Notes under the pieces: generated by a model
Told to the model about the DNA's origin: nothing
What the model saw: only the letters and a program-made list of their open reading frames with translations
The model's database searches: none
Shown here: positions 1-9,593 of the stretch, one piece after another
Position numbering within the stretch: the stretch's first letter is position 1
How the letters are laid out: each line of letters starts with the position of its first letter
Made by a program: the position numbers and the translations under genes
Source: JACCTU01 sp963848525
GTDB lineage: Bacteria > Actinomycetota > Thermoleophilia > Gaiellales > Gaiellaceae
DNA: 64,000 nt
Assembly (NCBI GenBank): GCA_963848525.1
Contig: CAWKDZ010000005.1
Location: 434,001 to 498,000 of the forward strand
Reading direction: 5' to 3'

Positions 1-388
1 CGAGCCGGATCGCGTTCTCGTTCGCCTCCGCACCGCCGTTCGTGAAGAACGACATCGTCAGGTCGCCGGGCGTGATCTCGGCGAGCAGGCGCGCGAGCTC
101 GGAGCGCTTGTCGTGCGCCATCGGCGGCCCGATCGTCGTCAGCTTGTCCGCCTGCTCCTTGATCGCGGCGACGACCTTCGGGTGCTGGTGGCCGATCGAG
201 ACGTTGACGAGCTGCGAGGCGAAGTCGAGGTAGCGGTTGCCCTCGTAGTCCCAGAACCAGCAGCCCTCGGCGCCGGCGACCGGCAGCGGGCTGATCTGGT
301 TCTGCACCGACCAGGAGTGCAGGACGTATTGCTTGTCGAGCTCGGCGATCCGCTGCCCGAGCTCCGCGTCGCTTTCGACGATCGCCAT
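1..388 (-). CDS. Class III (omega) aminotransferase, N-terminal part only
   Basis: The gene starts at the ATG complement at 386-388 and runs off the left edge, so only the first 129 residues are present. The visible part has the class III aminotransferase N-terminus: a WSVQNQ-type substrate loop, a GCWFWDYEGNRYLDF beta element, then NVSIGHQHPKVVAAI and FFTNGGAEANENAIRL, the start of the PLP-phosphate-binding region. The catalytic lysine lies outside the window. Family members include beta-alanine:pyruvate and taurine:pyruvate aminotransferases. It diverges from the LuxR-type regulator at 445 and sits near dihydropyrimidinase, a carbamoylase and MmsA. I therefore infer beta-alanine or beta-aminoisobutyrate as the amino donor; the sequence alone does not prove this. 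Confidence 0.85.
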   Translation of the reverse strand, partial: MAIVESDAELGQRIAELDKQYVLHSWSVQNQISPLPVAGAEGCWFWDYEGNRYLDFASQLVNVSIGHQHPKVVAAIKEQADKLTTIGPPMAHDKRSELARLLAEITPGDLTMSFFTNGGAEANENAIRL

Positions 389-444
389 AGCCTCGATCGT
401 ACCGCGGGCTTGAAGCGCCCGTCCCGCTGAGGGACGATCTCGGG
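389..444. promoter_or_regulatory. Divergent promoter gap with two short hairpins
   Basis: This 56-bp gap separates the divergent aminotransferase and LuxR-type regulator. It contains two short inverted repeats, GGGC-ttgaagc-GCCC and CGTCCC-gctga-GGGACG, lying just before the regulator's ATG. They could be operators or leader hairpins. No convincing -35/-10 pair was identified by eye. Confidence 0.35.
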
Positions 445-3020
445 ATGGTTGTGACGGTCGCACCTCTCCTCCTCGAGCGGGACGAGCTCTTGAGCGCGCT
501 CGCGACTCGCTCGCGGACGCCGAAGACGGGCGCGGCGGGCTCGTCCTGCTCGCAGGCGAGGCGGGGGCGGGCAAGACCGCGGTCGTGCGCCGCTTCTGCG
601 ACGAGCACGAGGCGCAGGCCGAAATCTGGTCAGGCGAATGCGAGCCGTTGTTCACGCCGCACCCGCTCGCGCCGTTCCGCGACGTCGCCGCCGACGGCGG
701 CGTACACGACGTCGTCGCCGCGCTCCTGCCCGACGGCGAAGCGACGCGTCCGCTGATCCTCGTGCTGGAGGACCTCCACTGGGCCGACGAGGCGACACTC
801 GACGTCGTGCGGCTGCTGTCGGCCAGGGTCGAGCGACGGCGCGTCCTCGTCCTCGCGACCTACCGGGACACCGAGCTCGATCGCACGCACCCACTCCAGA
901 TCGTGGTGGGCGAGCTCGCGTCGAAGCCCGCCGTGACCCGGCTCCCGGTCGAGCCGCTCTCGGAGGACGCCGTCGCTCTGCTCGCCGAGCCGGCGGGCGT
1001 GGACGCGGCCGAGCTTTACCGGACGACCTCGGGCAACCCGTTCTTCGTCACCGAGGTACTCGCGTCGGGCGGCGCAGCGATTCCGGCAACCGTCCGCGAC
1101 GCCGTGCTCGCGCGCGCCGCTCGGCTCGGCGACGACGCACGCACCGTGCTCGACGCCGTCGCGATCGCGCCGCCGCGCGTCGAGCTCTGGCTGCTCGACG
1201 CGCTCGCCGGGGAGAGCGCCGTCGCCCTCGACGAGTGCCTCGCGTCGGGGATGCTCGTCACGCGCAACGGCGCGGTCGAGTTCCGCCACGAGCTGGCGCG
1301 GATCGCGATCGAAGATTCGCTCGAGCCGCGCCGCCGCGAGGCGTTGCATCGACGCGCGCTCGACGCCCTCGCCGCACCGCCCTTCGGCGCCCGCGATGTC
1401 GCCCGGCTCTCGCACCACGCCGAAGCCGTTGGCGACGCCGACGCGGTCCTCCGCTACGCGTCCGCCGCGGCGAGCCTCGCCACCGCGTCGAGCGCGCATC
1501 GCGAAGCGGCCGCGCAGCTCGCACGGGCGCTGCGCTTCGCCGACGCGCTCTCGCCCGACGTCCGCGCCGACCTGCTCGAGCGCTATTCCGACGCGTGCTA
1601 CATGACCGACCGCTGCGGCGACGCAATCGAGGCGGTCACTCGCGTGCTCGATGTGTACCGCGCCGTCGGCGACCGCTACAAGGAAGGCGAGGCGCTCTCT
1701 CTCCTCTCGCGTCTGCAGATGTGCCCGGGCAGCGTGCGCGAGGCGATGCCCGCCGGTGTGCAGGCGGTCGAGATCCTCGAAGAGTTCCCGCCGGGGCACG
1801 CGCTCGCGCTCGCGTACGCGAACCTCGCCGCGATCAGCATGAACGGCGAGGACGCTGAGGCGACGGCGACCTGGGCGCGTCGCGCCATCGAGCTCGCAGA
1901 GCGCGTCGGCGACACCGACGCGCACGCACACGCGCTCAACTCGCTCGGGACGATGGAGTTCCTGCGCAACGGACTGCCAGGTCGCGCGACGGCCGACCGC
2001 AGCATCGAGTTCGCCCTCAACACCGGGAACGAGGTGCAAATCATGCGCGCGTACTCGAACCTCGCGTGGGCGGCGACTCGTCATCGCGAGTACGCGCTCG
2101 CCGAGGAGCTGCTCGACTTCGGCTTCGCGAGCTGCAGCGAGCCGGATCACGACCTCTGGCGGCTGCAGATGTGCGCGCAGCGGGCAGTGATCCGCCTCGA
2201 GCAGGGCGACTGGGACGAGGCGGTCGAGTACGCGCGTCTTGCGCTCGCCGACCGCTCGAGCTCACCGCTCCCACGGATCCTCGGGGCGGTGGTGCTCGGC
2301 CTCGTGCGCGCGCGCCGCGGCGACCCCTACGCGCAACCTCTGCTCGACGAGGCCGGCGAGCTCGCGGCGCCGAGCGGCGAGCTGCAGCGCATCGGTCCCG
2401 CCGCCGCGACGCGGGCCGAAGCCGCATGGCTGCGGGGCGATCTCGCGGCGGTCGGCGACGTGACGGACGCGGCACTCGAGCTCGCAGTCCGTTGCGAGGC
2501 CGCGTGGGTGGTCGGCTCGCTCGCCGTGTGGCGCAGCCGCGCCGGGCTCGCGAGCCCCGTCGCCGGCGAGCTCCCCGAGCCGTACGCGCTCGAGCTCGCG
2601 GGCCGCGCGCAGGACGCGGCGTCGCGGTGGGCCGAGCTCGGTTGCCCGTACGAGTCGGCGGTCGCACTCGCGCATGCTGACGACGAGGCGTCGCTGCGCA
2701 CCGCGCACGAGCGGCTGCGCGCGCTCGGCGCCGCCGCGACGGCGTCCGTGGTCGCCCGCCGCCTGCGCGAGCTGGGCGCGCGGGACGTTCCTCGCGGCCC
2801 GCGGCCCTCGACCGCGGAGAACCCCGGTGGCCTGACGGCGCGGGAGGTCGAGGTGCTCGAGCTGGCCGCCGAGGGCCTTCGCAACGCCGAGATCGCCGAG
2901 CGCCTCTTCCTCTCGACGAGAACGGTCGACCACCACATGTCGGCGATCCTGCGGAAGCTCGGCGTCCGCACGCGCGGCGAGGCGAGCGCCGAGGCGGTCA
3001 GGCTGGGCCTCGCGCGGTAG
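445..3020 (+). CDS. LuxR-family ATPase regulator (AAA ATPase-TPR-HTH), frameshifted near 504
   Basis: This is a large signal-transduction ATPase regulator of the MalT/LAL kind, about 858 residues once one break is repaired. The N-terminus LLLERDELLSALA reads from ATG 445. The frame then shifts near 504, where one G appears missing, and continues with Walker A GEAGAGKT (555-578) and Walker B LVLEDLHWAD near 765-795. A helical TPR-like middle follows. The C-terminus is a LuxR HTH (LTAREVEVLELAAEGLRNAE, then STRTVDHHMSAILRKLGV). It is a close structural paralog of the gene at 4593, which supports the repaired N-terminus. It is read in the same direction as mmsA, 29 bp downstream. The break may be an assembly error or a real inactivation. 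The ligand is unknown. Confidence 0.88.
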
Positions 3021-3049
3021 CCTCTACTCGAGACTCGAGGGAGGCTGAG

Positions 3050-4582
3050 ATGACGGAAGTTGCTGAGGCACCGGTCAGTGCACGGGGCGGCGAGGTCAAG
3101 CGGATCCCTCACTGGATCGGCGGGAAGCTCGTTGCGGGGACGTCGGGACGGAGCGGGCCGGTCTACAACCCCGCGCTCGGCGCGCAGACCGGCGAGGTCG
3201 ACTTCGCCTCGCGCGAGGACGTCGACGCGGCCGTCTGCGCTGCGCGAGAGGCGTTCCCGGCGTGGCGGGCGCTCTCGCTCTCCCGCAAGACCGACATCTT
3301 CTTCCGCATCCGCAAGCTCGTCGACGAGCACCGCGAGGACATCGGGAAGATCCTCACCGCCGAGCACGGCAAGGTGCTCTCCGACGCGAAGGGCGAGGTC
3401 GCGCGCGGGCTCGAGGTGATCGAGTACTGCTGCGGGATCCCGGAGCTGCTCAAGGGCGAATTCTCGGAGCAGGCCTCGTCGGGGATCGACGTCTACTCGA
3501 TCCGCCAGCCGCTCGGCGTCGTCGCGGGCATTACCCCGTTCAACTTCCCCGCGATGGTCCCGATGTGGATGTGGGCGCCCGCGCTCGCCTGCGGGAACAC
3601 GTTCGTGCTGAAGCCGTCGGAGAAGGATCCCTCCGCGTCGCTCTACGTCGCCGAGCTGCTCCAGGAGGCCGGTGTGCCGGACGGTGTCTTCAACGTCGTC
3701 CACGGCGACAAGGTCGCGGTCGACTCCGTGCTCGAGCATCCGGAGATCAAGGCCGTCTCGTTCGTCGGCTCGACGCCGATCGCGAAGTACGTCTACGAGA
3801 CCGCGACGAAGCACGGCAAGCGCTGCCAGGCGCTCGGCGGCGCGAAGAACCACATGATCGTGCTCCCGGACGCCGACATCGAGATGGCGGCCGACGCGGC
3901 GGTCAGTGCGGCCTACGGGTCGGCCGGCGAGCGCTGCATGGCGATCTCTCAGGTCGTGGCGGTCGGCGACGTCGCCGACAAGCTGATCGACGCGATCAAG
4001 CAGCGGATCCCGAAGGTCAAGGTCGGCGACGGGATGCAGGAGGACTCGGAGATGGGCCCGCTCGTCACGCGCGAGCACCGCGACAAGGTCGCCGGGTACG
4101 TCGCGAGCGCCGCCGACGAGGGCGGGAAGGTCGTCGTCGACGGGCGCGAGTCGGCGCCCGAGGGCGAGGGCTTCTGGCTCGGCGTCTCGCTGCTCGACGA
4201 CCTCAAGCCTGGGATGAAGGCGTACGACGACGAGATCTTCGGGCCGGTGCTCGGGGTCTCGCGCGTCGACACGTACGACGAGGCGGTGAAGCTCGTGAAC
4301 GAGAACCCGTACGGCAACGGGACGGCGATCTTCACGCGCGACGGCGGCGTCGCCCGCCAGTTCCAGTTCGACGTGCAGGCGGGGATGGTCGGGATCAACG
4401 TTCCGATCCCGGTGCCGGTCGCGTACTACTCGTTCGGCGGCTGGAAGAGCTCACTCTTCGGCGACACGCACATCTACGGGCCGGAGGGGATCTCGTTCTA
4501 CACGCGCGGCAAGGTGGTCACGTCGCGCTGGCCGGACCCGGCGACGTCGAAGGTCGACCTGGGCTTCCCGCAGACGCGTTAG
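3050..4582 (+). CDS. mmsA: CoA-acylating (methyl)malonate-semialdehyde dehydrogenase
   Basis: This NAD+-dependent aldehyde dehydrogenase oxidatively decarboxylates malonate or methylmalonate semialdehyde to acetyl-CoA or propionyl-CoA. At 510 residues it has the family's usual length. Diagnostic segments are the N-terminal HWIGGKLVAGTSGRSGPVYNP, the GITPFNFPAMVPMWMWAPA cofactor region, SFVGSTPIAKYVYE, GAKNHMIVLPDAD, and the catalytic cysteine in YGSAGERCMAIS (about residue 296). The start is ATG 3050 behind a GGGAGG Shine-Dalgarno sequence. Close by are an aminotransferase, dihydropyrimidinase and an N-carbamoyl amidohydrolase. In reductive uracil/thymine breakdown this enzyme would handle the semialdehyde made from beta-alanine or beta-aminoisobutyrate. 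Valine or inositol catabolism is an alternative, but no genes of those pathways are visible here. Confidence 0.95.
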   Translation: MTEVAEAPVSARGGEVKRIPHWIGGKLVAGTSGRSGPVYNPALGAQTGEVDFASREDVDAAVCAAREAFPAWRALSLSRKTDIFFRIRKLVDEHREDIGKILTAEHGKVLSDAKGEVARGLEVIEYCCGIPELLKGEFSEQASSGIDVYSIRQPLGVVAGITPFNFPAMVPMWMWAPALACGNTFVLKPSEKDPSASLYVAELLQEAGVPDGVFNVVHGDKVAVDSVLEHPEIKAVSFVGSTPIAKYVYETATKHGKRCQALGGAKNHMIVLPDADIEMAADAAVSAAYGSAGERCMAISQVVAVGDVADKLIDAIKQRIPKVKVGDGMQEDSEMGPLVTREHRDKVAGYVASAADEGGKVVVDGRESAPEGEGFWLGVSLLDDLKPGMKAYDDEIFGPVLGVSRVDTYDEAVKLVNENPYGNGTAIFTRDGGVARQFQFDVQAGMVGINVPIPVPVAYYSFGGWKSSLFGDTHIYGPEGISFYTRGKVVTSRWPDPATSKVDLGFPQTR

Positions 4583-4592
4583 GCGGCGCACG

Positions 4593-7127
4593 TTGCCGGA
4601 GCTTCTCGAGCGGGACGACCTGCTCGCGCAGCTGACGGCGGCCCAGGCGGCGGGCGGACGGCTCGTCTTCGTCGGCGGAGAGGCCGGCGTCGGCAAGACC
4701 TCGCTCGTCGCCGCGTTCGCGGCCGGTGTCGAGCAGGTGCTGCGCGGTGCGTGCGAGAACCTGACGACGCCCACCCCGCTCGGTCCGTTCCTCGACCTCG
4801 GCATCGACGCCGACGAGCCGCGGCGCGTCGCCTCCCGCCTGCTCGAGGAGCTGCGGCGCCCGACCGCGCTTGTCCTCGAGGACGTCCACTGGGCCGACCA
4901 GGCGTCGCTCGACGTCCTCCGCGTCCTCGGGCGCCGGATCGACGGGACGCCGTCGCTCGTCGTCGCGACGTATCGCGACGACGAGGTCGACCCGGGTCAT
5001 CCGTTGCGGGTCGTGCTCGGCGAGCTGGCGTCCGCACCGGGGGTCGGCCGCATGACGGTCCCGCCGCTGTCGCTCTCGGCGGTGCGAGAGCTCGCCGAGC
5101 CGATTAGCGCCGACGGCGACGCCGTGTACCGGCTGACCGGCGGAAACGCGTTCTTCGTCACCGAGGTTCTCGCGACCGGCGGGATCGAGCTGCCGGCGAC
5201 CGTCCGTGACGCGGTCCTCGCGCGAGTCGCGACGCTCGACGAGCGGTCGAGGCGCTTGCTCGAGGTCGCCGCGCTCGTGCCCGCCCGAGCCGAGCTCTGG
5301 CTGCTGGACGCCGTCGCCCCGGAGGAGCTCCCCGCCCTCGACGACGTCGTCGCCGCGGGCGTCGTTCGCGCCGACAGCGACACGCTCGCGTTCCGGCACG
5401 AGCTCGGACGGCTCGCGGTTGCGGCCGAGGTGCCTCCGGGGCGCAGGCGAACCCTGCACGCGGCGATCGTCGACGCCCTCTCGTCGCCTCCGCACGGCCG
5501 CGTCGACCCGGCCCGGCTGGCGCATCACGCCGACGAGGCGGGACTCGGCGACGAGGTGCTGCGGCATGCGCCCGTCGCCGCTCGAGCTGCCTCCGCGACG
5601 TCGTCGCATCGCGAGGCTGCGGCGCAGTACGCGAGGGCGCTCCGGTATGCAGGGGCGCTCGCCGCACGCGAGCGCGCCGAGCTGCTCGTGTCCTTCGGCG
5701 CCGAGGCCGAGCTCACAGGCGACTACCGCTCGTCGATCGCGGCGCGACGGGAGGCTGTCGAGGCCTTCCGGTCCCTCGATGACCGTGCGGCGGAGGGGGC
5801 GACGCTCTCGCGGCTGACGATCCCTCACATCCGCGCGGGCGAGAACGCGGAGGCGGAGGACGCGAGCCGGAGATCGATCGAGCTGCTCGAGACGGAGCCG
5901 TTGTCCGCGGACCTCGCGCTGGCGTACGCGTATCAGGCGTACGCCCGCATGATCAGCCGCGACAACGCCGACGGCGTGGCCTGGGGCGAGAAGGCCGTTG
6001 CCCTCGCGACGGAGCTCGGGGACGCCGACACGCTGGCGTTCGGCCTGAACATGATGGGGGCGTCGCGCATGATGTCGGGCGACATCGACGCCGGCGTGGC
6101 CACACTGCAGCGCGGGCTGGAGGTCTCGCGCGCGAACGAGCTCGAATTCCACGAGGGTCAGGCGCTGATCATGCTCGGCAGCGGGCTCGGCGAGATGTTC
6201 GAGCTCGAGCCGAGCGAGCGGTATCTCCTCGAGGGCCTCGAGTTCGCGGAGGCCCACGAGTTGACGCCGTGGTACTTGCGCGCGTGGCTCGCGCTCGTCG
6301 CGGTCTATATGGGGCGCTGGGCCGAGGGGGCCTCCCGCGCCCAGGCCGTCCTCGCCGGCCCTGCCGACACGATCAGCCGGATCAGCGCCCTCATCGCGCT
6401 CGGGCGTGTGCGAGCGCGGCGTGGAGACCCAGGTGTTTGGGAGGCGCTCGACGAGGCGCTCGAGCTAGCGCTGCCTGGCGGTCACCTGCAGCGCCTCGGT
6501 CACGTGCACGCCGCCCGTGCCGAGGCCGCCGTCCTCGCGGGGGATCCCCACCGGGGGACCTCCGAGGCGAGTGCGATCTACTCGCTCGCACTCGAGAAGC
6601 GCCACCTGTGGTTCGCGGGCGAGCTCGCCTACTGGCAGTGGAGGTGTGGCGCGCTCTCGGACGCGCCAGAGTGGATCGCCAAGCCGTACCGGCTCCAGCT
6701 CGACGGCGACCCGCCGGCTGCGGCGGAGGCGTGGCGCGCGCACGGCTGCCCGTACGAAGCGGCCCGGGCACTGGCCGAGTCGGAAGACGAGGAGACGCTC
6801 AGCGAGGCCCTCGGAGAGCTCGACCGCCTCGGCGCGGCGCCGGCCGCGAAGCTCGTCCGCGAGCGGCTCCGCGCTCTCGGGGCGGTCGTCCCGCGCGGGC
6901 CGCGGCCGGCGACCCGGGCGAACCCGGCCGAGCTGACCACCCGGGAGGTCGAGGTCCTACGGCTTGTCGCGGAAGGGCTGCGCAACACCGAGGTCGCCGA
7001 GCGGCTCGTCCTCTCGCCGCGAACGGTCGACCACCACGTTTCCTCGATCCTCCACAAGCTCGAGGTCAAGAACCGGGGCGAGGCCGCCGCGGCGGCAGCT
7101 CGACTCGGCCTGCTCGAAGATCGGTAG
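4593..7127 (+). CDS. LuxR-family ATPase regulator (AAA ATPase-TPR-HTH)
   Basis: This intact 844-residue regulator is paralogous to the one at 445-3020. It has an N-terminal ATPase with Walker A GEAGVGKTSL (about residue 30) and Walker B ALVLEDVHWAD (about residue 90). A long helical TPR-like region follows. The C-terminal LuxR HTH contains LTTREVEVLRLVAEGLRNTE and SPRTVDHHVSSILHKLEV. The start is TTG 4593, 10 bp after the mmsA stop, with AGGCGG upstream; no better start aligns with the paralog's LLERDEL N-terminus. The tight spacing implies co-transcription with mmsA. The two paralogs probably arose by duplication around mmsA. The signal they sense is not deducible, although a pyrimidine-derived metabolite would fit the locus. 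Confidence 0.92.
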   Translation: MPELLERDDLLAQLTAAQAAGGRLVFVGGEAGVGKTSLVAAFAAGVEQVLRGACENLTTPTPLGPFLDLGIDADEPRRVASRLLEELRRPTALVLEDVHWADQASLDVLRVLGRRIDGTPSLVVATYRDDEVDPGHPLRVVLGELASAPGVGRMTVPPLSLSAVRELAEPISADGDAVYRLTGGNAFFVTEVLATGGIELPATVRDAVLARVATLDERSRRLLEVAALVPARAELWLLDAVAPEELPALDDVVAAGVVRADSDTLAFRHELGRLAVAAEVPPGRRRTLHAAIVDALSSPPHGRVDPARLAHHADEAGLGDEVLRHAPVAARAASATSSHREAAAQYARALRYAGALAARERAELLVSFGAEAELTGDYRSSIAARREAVEAFRSLDDRAAEGATLSRLTIPHIRAGENAEAEDASRRSIELLETEPLSADLALAYAYQAYARMISRDNADGVAWGEKAVALATELGDADTLAFGLNMMGASRMMSGDIDAGVATLQRGLEVSRANELEFHEGQALIMLGSGLGEMFELEPSERYLLEGLEFAEAHELTPWYLRAWLALVAVYMGRWAEGASRAQAVLAGPADTISRISALIALGRVRARRGDPGVWEALDEALELALPGGHLQRLGHVHAARAEAAVLAGDPHRGTSEASAIYSLALEKRHLWFAGELAYWQWRCGALSDAPEWIAKPYRLQLDGDPPAAAEAWRAHGCPYEAARALAESEDEETLSEALGELDRLGAAPAAKLVRERLRALGAVVPRGPRPATRANPAELTTREVEVLRLVAEGLRNTEVAERLVLSPRTVDHHVSSILHKLEVKNRGEAAAAAARLGLLEDR

Positions 7128-7165
7128 CGGCGGCGCGCAACATAGGCAGTCCCGCCGATGCCCAC

Positions 7166-7180
7166 GGAGGCACGGCCTCC
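7166..7180 (+). terminator. Short hairpin after the second LuxR regulator
   Basis: GGAGGC-acg-GCCTCC forms a six-base-pair stem with a three-base loop, 38 bp after the regulator stop and upstream of the DUF4242 gene. There is no U-tract, so it may be a weak terminator or a pause/processing hairpin. Confidence 0.35.
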
Positions 7181-7209
7181 TAGCGTCGAAAGCGACGAAA
7201 GGAGAGCGA

Positions 7210-7503
7210 ATGGATCTGTACGTGATCCTCCGACGCGGTGGCTGGCGCACGGCGGAGGACCTGAAGGAGGCAGCGGGGCGTTCGGCGACCGAGGTCGACA
7301 GGATGTCGGACGACGTCCGCTGGATCCGAAGCTACGTGCTGGCGGAGCAGAACGAGACGGTCGGGACGGTCTGCATCTACCAGGCGAGCAGCCCCGAGGC
7401 GATCCGCGCGCACGCGCAGGCCGCCGACCTGCCCGTCGACGAGATCGTCGCGGTGGCCGACACCGTGATCGTCCGACCCGACCCACTGGAGGTGGCGGCA
7501 TGA
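7210..7503 (+). CDS. DUF4242 (SCO4226-like) small protein
   Basis: This 97-residue protein resembles the DUF4242 family, a small ferredoxin-like alpha/beta fold whose Streptomyces member SCO4226 binds nickel. Features are MDLYVILRRGGWRTAEDL, a WIRSYVLAEQNETVGTVCIY strand pair and ASSPEAIRAHAQAADLPVDE. The start is ATG 7210 behind AAAGGAGAGCG. The stop overlaps the ATG of the next gene by four bases (ATGA), so the two are probably translationally coupled. Its biochemical role here is unknown. Members of this family often sit near LuxR-type ATPase regulators, as here. Confidence 0.75.
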   Translation: MDLYVILRRGGWRTAEDLKEAAGRSATEVDRMSDDVRWIRSYVLAEQNETVGTVCIYQASSPEAIRAHAQAADLPVDEIVAVADTVIVRPDPLEVAA

Positions 7504-8018
7504 ACCGCGCACGCAAACTGATCGTTGTCGGGACCGCGCTCGCGGCGTTCGCGGTCGCCGGCGTCGCGCTCGCGTCCGGTGTCTTCACGCCGGTTCGGGA
7601 CGCGACCGAGCCGTACCAAGACGTCGAGGCGGCGAAGGCGGCGGGCTACTCGATCCGCCTCACCGACCTGGACGGCATCAGCTGCATCGAGTCGCCCGAA
7701 GGCGGCATGGGCGTGCACATGGTCAACGGCTCGCTGCTGCTCGACGGCGGGAAGATCGAGGAGACCAAGCCCGAGGCCATGGTCTACGCCGAGTCGCCGA
7801 ACACCGGCCGCCTCAAGCTCGCCGCGGTCGAGTACGTCGTCTTCAAGGCCGACTGGACGGGCAGCGAGCCGCCGTCGCTGTTCGGGCGCGAGTTCGACCT
7901 CGTCGACGCACCGAACCGCTTCGGCCTGCCGCCCTTCTACGCGCTGCACGCGTGGATCTGGCGCGGCAACCCGAGCGGCTCGCTGAACGCCTGGAACCCG
8001 AAGATCGACTGCCGTTGA
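7500..8018 (+). CDS. Secreted or membrane-anchored hypothetical protein
   Basis: I do not recognise this 172-residue protein. It has an N-terminal signal or anchor (LIVVGTALAAFAVAGVALASG), then a soluble domain with LTDLDGISCIESPEGGMGVHM and ALHAWIWRGNPSGSLNAWNP, ending in KIDCR. Two cysteines, one near residue 62 and one penultimate, could form a disulfide outside the membrane. It is translationally coupled to the DUF4242 gene and ends next to the palindromic terminator at 8027-8061. No catalytic motif is evident. Confidence 0.7.
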   Translation: MNRARKLIVVGTALAAFAVAGVALASGVFTPVRDATEPYQDVEAAKAAGYSIRLTDLDGISCIESPEGGMGVHMVNGSLLLDGGKIEETKPEAMVYAESPNTGRLKLAAVEYVVFKADWTGSEPPSLFGREFDLVDAPNRFGLPPFYALHAWIWRGNPSGSLNAWNPKIDCR

Positions 8019-8026
8019 GGCCAAGC

Positions 8027-8061
8027 GGGGACAGTCCCGGGACAGTCCCGGGACTGTCCCC
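8027..8061. terminator. Bidirectional terminator made of GGGACAGTCCC repeats
   Basis: Three copies of an 11-base unit, GGGACAGTCCC, GGGACAGTCCC and the inverse GGGACTGTCCC, lie between two convergent genes. Positions 8039-8060 form a perfect 22-base palindrome, and 8027-8038 can pair alternatively with 8050-8061. It is placed to terminate both the 7500-8018 gene and the dihydropyrimidinase. Confidence 0.6.
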
Positions 8062-8066
8062 GGTCC

Positions 8067-9480
8067 TCACGCCGGGACGGCCGCGCCGCCCTTCAGCTCT
8101 TGGCCGAACTTCGCCCGCTTGACGTACTGGCCGATCCCCGGCGAGGCGACGAGCTCGCCGTTCTCGACCAGGACGTTGCCGCGCAGGAGCACGAGCTCCG
8201 GCGTCCCGGTGACCTCGGTGCCCTCGTACAGGTTGTAGTCGGACTTCGAGTGGTCGGTCGCCGACCGTGATCGTGTGCTTGCGCGTCGGGTCGAAGACGA
8301 CGACGTCGGCGTCGGAGCCGACCGCGATCGTCCCCTTGCGCGGGTAGAGCCCGAACAGCTTCGCCGGGTTCGTCGCCAGGAGCTCGACCATGCGGTTCAG
8401 CGACAGCCGCCCGGAGCGCACGCCGAACTCGTGGACCATGTGCAGCCGGTTCTCGAGGCCCGGCCCGCCGTTCGGGATCTTCGAGAAGTCGTCCTTGCCC
8501 ATCGACTTCTGTCCGTCCCAGAGGAACGCGCAGTGGTCGGTGGAGATCACCGAGAGCGTGTCGGTCCTCACGGCGTTCCAGAGCACGTCCTGGTTCTCCT
8601 TCGGGCGCGGCGGCGGCGTGTAGACGTACTTCGCGCCCTCGAAGTCCGGCCGCTCGAGGAACGTGTAGTCGACGAAGAAGTACTGCGTGCACGTCTCGCC
8701 CCAGACGTTCCAGCCCTTCTCGCGGGCGAGCGCGATCGGCTCGACCGACTCGCGACACGAGACGTGGACGACGTAGAGGTTGCAGCCGGCGACCCGCGAG
8801 AGCTGGATCGCGCGGTTCGTCGCCTCGCCCTCGGTCTCGGGCGGGCGCGTGAGCGCGTGGTACTTCGGCTCGGTCTTGCCCTCGGCGAGCGCCTGCTCGA
8901 CGAGCACCGCGATCGAGTCGCCGTGCTCCGCGTGCACCATCACGAGCGCGTCGGTGTCGGCGGCGACCTGCATGACGCGGAAGAGCGTCTCGTCGTCGAC
9001 CATGATCGCGCCCTTGTAGGCCATGAAGAGCTTGTACGACGTGATCCCCTGGTCGGGCAGCGTCGCGAGCTCGTCGAGCGTCCCGCCCTGCTTCAGGTCG
9101 GTGACCGCCATGTGGTAGCCCATGTCGATCACCTGCCTGCCGTTCGCCTTCGCCTTCCACTCGTCGAAGGCCTCGGCGAAGGTCGCGCCCTGCGGCTGGA
9201 TGATGAAGTCGACGTGGCAGGTCGTGCCGCCGAACGCCGCGGCGGTCTGGCCGGACTCGACGTCGTCGATCGTCACCGTGCCGCCGAACGGCATGTCGAG
9301 GTGCGTGTGCGGGTCGACGCAGCCCGGCAGCACGTATTTCCCGGTCGCGTCGATCACCCGGTCGGCCTCGACGTCGAGAGACTCGCCGATCAGGGAGATC
9401 CGCTCGTCCTCGACGAAGACGTCGCCGACGTAGTCGTCCGCCGCGGTGATGACGCGGCCGCCTTTGATCAAGATGGACAT
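8067..9480 (-). CDS. hydA: Dihydropyrimidinase (hydantoinase), frameshift near 8256
   Basis: This is a binuclear-metal amidohydrolase that opens dihydrouracil/dihydrothymine to N-carbamoyl-beta-amino acids. It is about 470 residues after repair. Metal ligands match the family: DPHTHLD (His58, His60), the carboxylated-lysine motif SYKLFMAYKG (Lys150), VHAEHGD (His183), VVHVSC and STDHCAF. The start is ATG 9480 (MSILIKGGRVI). The frame breaks near 8256, where one G is extra (plus-strand reading). After correction it continues through SKSDYNLYEGTEVTG to GQELKGGAAVPA and stops at 8067. The ABC importer lies upstream on the same strand. Substrate assignment as pyrimidine rather than hydantoin rests on the neighbouring carbamoylase, aminotransferase and MmsA. 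Confidence 0.92.
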
Positions 9481-9548
9481 GCGGATCTCCCTTCGTCCGC
9501 AGGACGCGAATCCGCTCGCGCGGATCCGCGTCCGCGAGAATCCTGAAG

Positions 9549-9567
9549 CCGGGCGCTTCGCGCCCGG
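9549..9567 (-). terminator. Hairpin after the solute-binding protein gene
   Basis: CCGGGCG-cttcg-CGCCCGG forms a stable seven-base-pair stem 27 bp past the lipoprotein stop, between it and the dihydropyrimidinase start. It has no clear U-tract. It may attenuate read-through from the transporter genes into the hydrolase gene. Confidence 0.45.
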
Positions 9568-9593
9568 GTCGCAGCTATGCCCCACGCGTGTCG

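Noticed and set aside
630..2150. Long minus-strand frame opposite the first LuxR-type regulator
   Set aside because: Arg-rich, no domain motifs and no ribosome-binding site; it is the antisense shadow of the regulator, as with many similar frames through the window.
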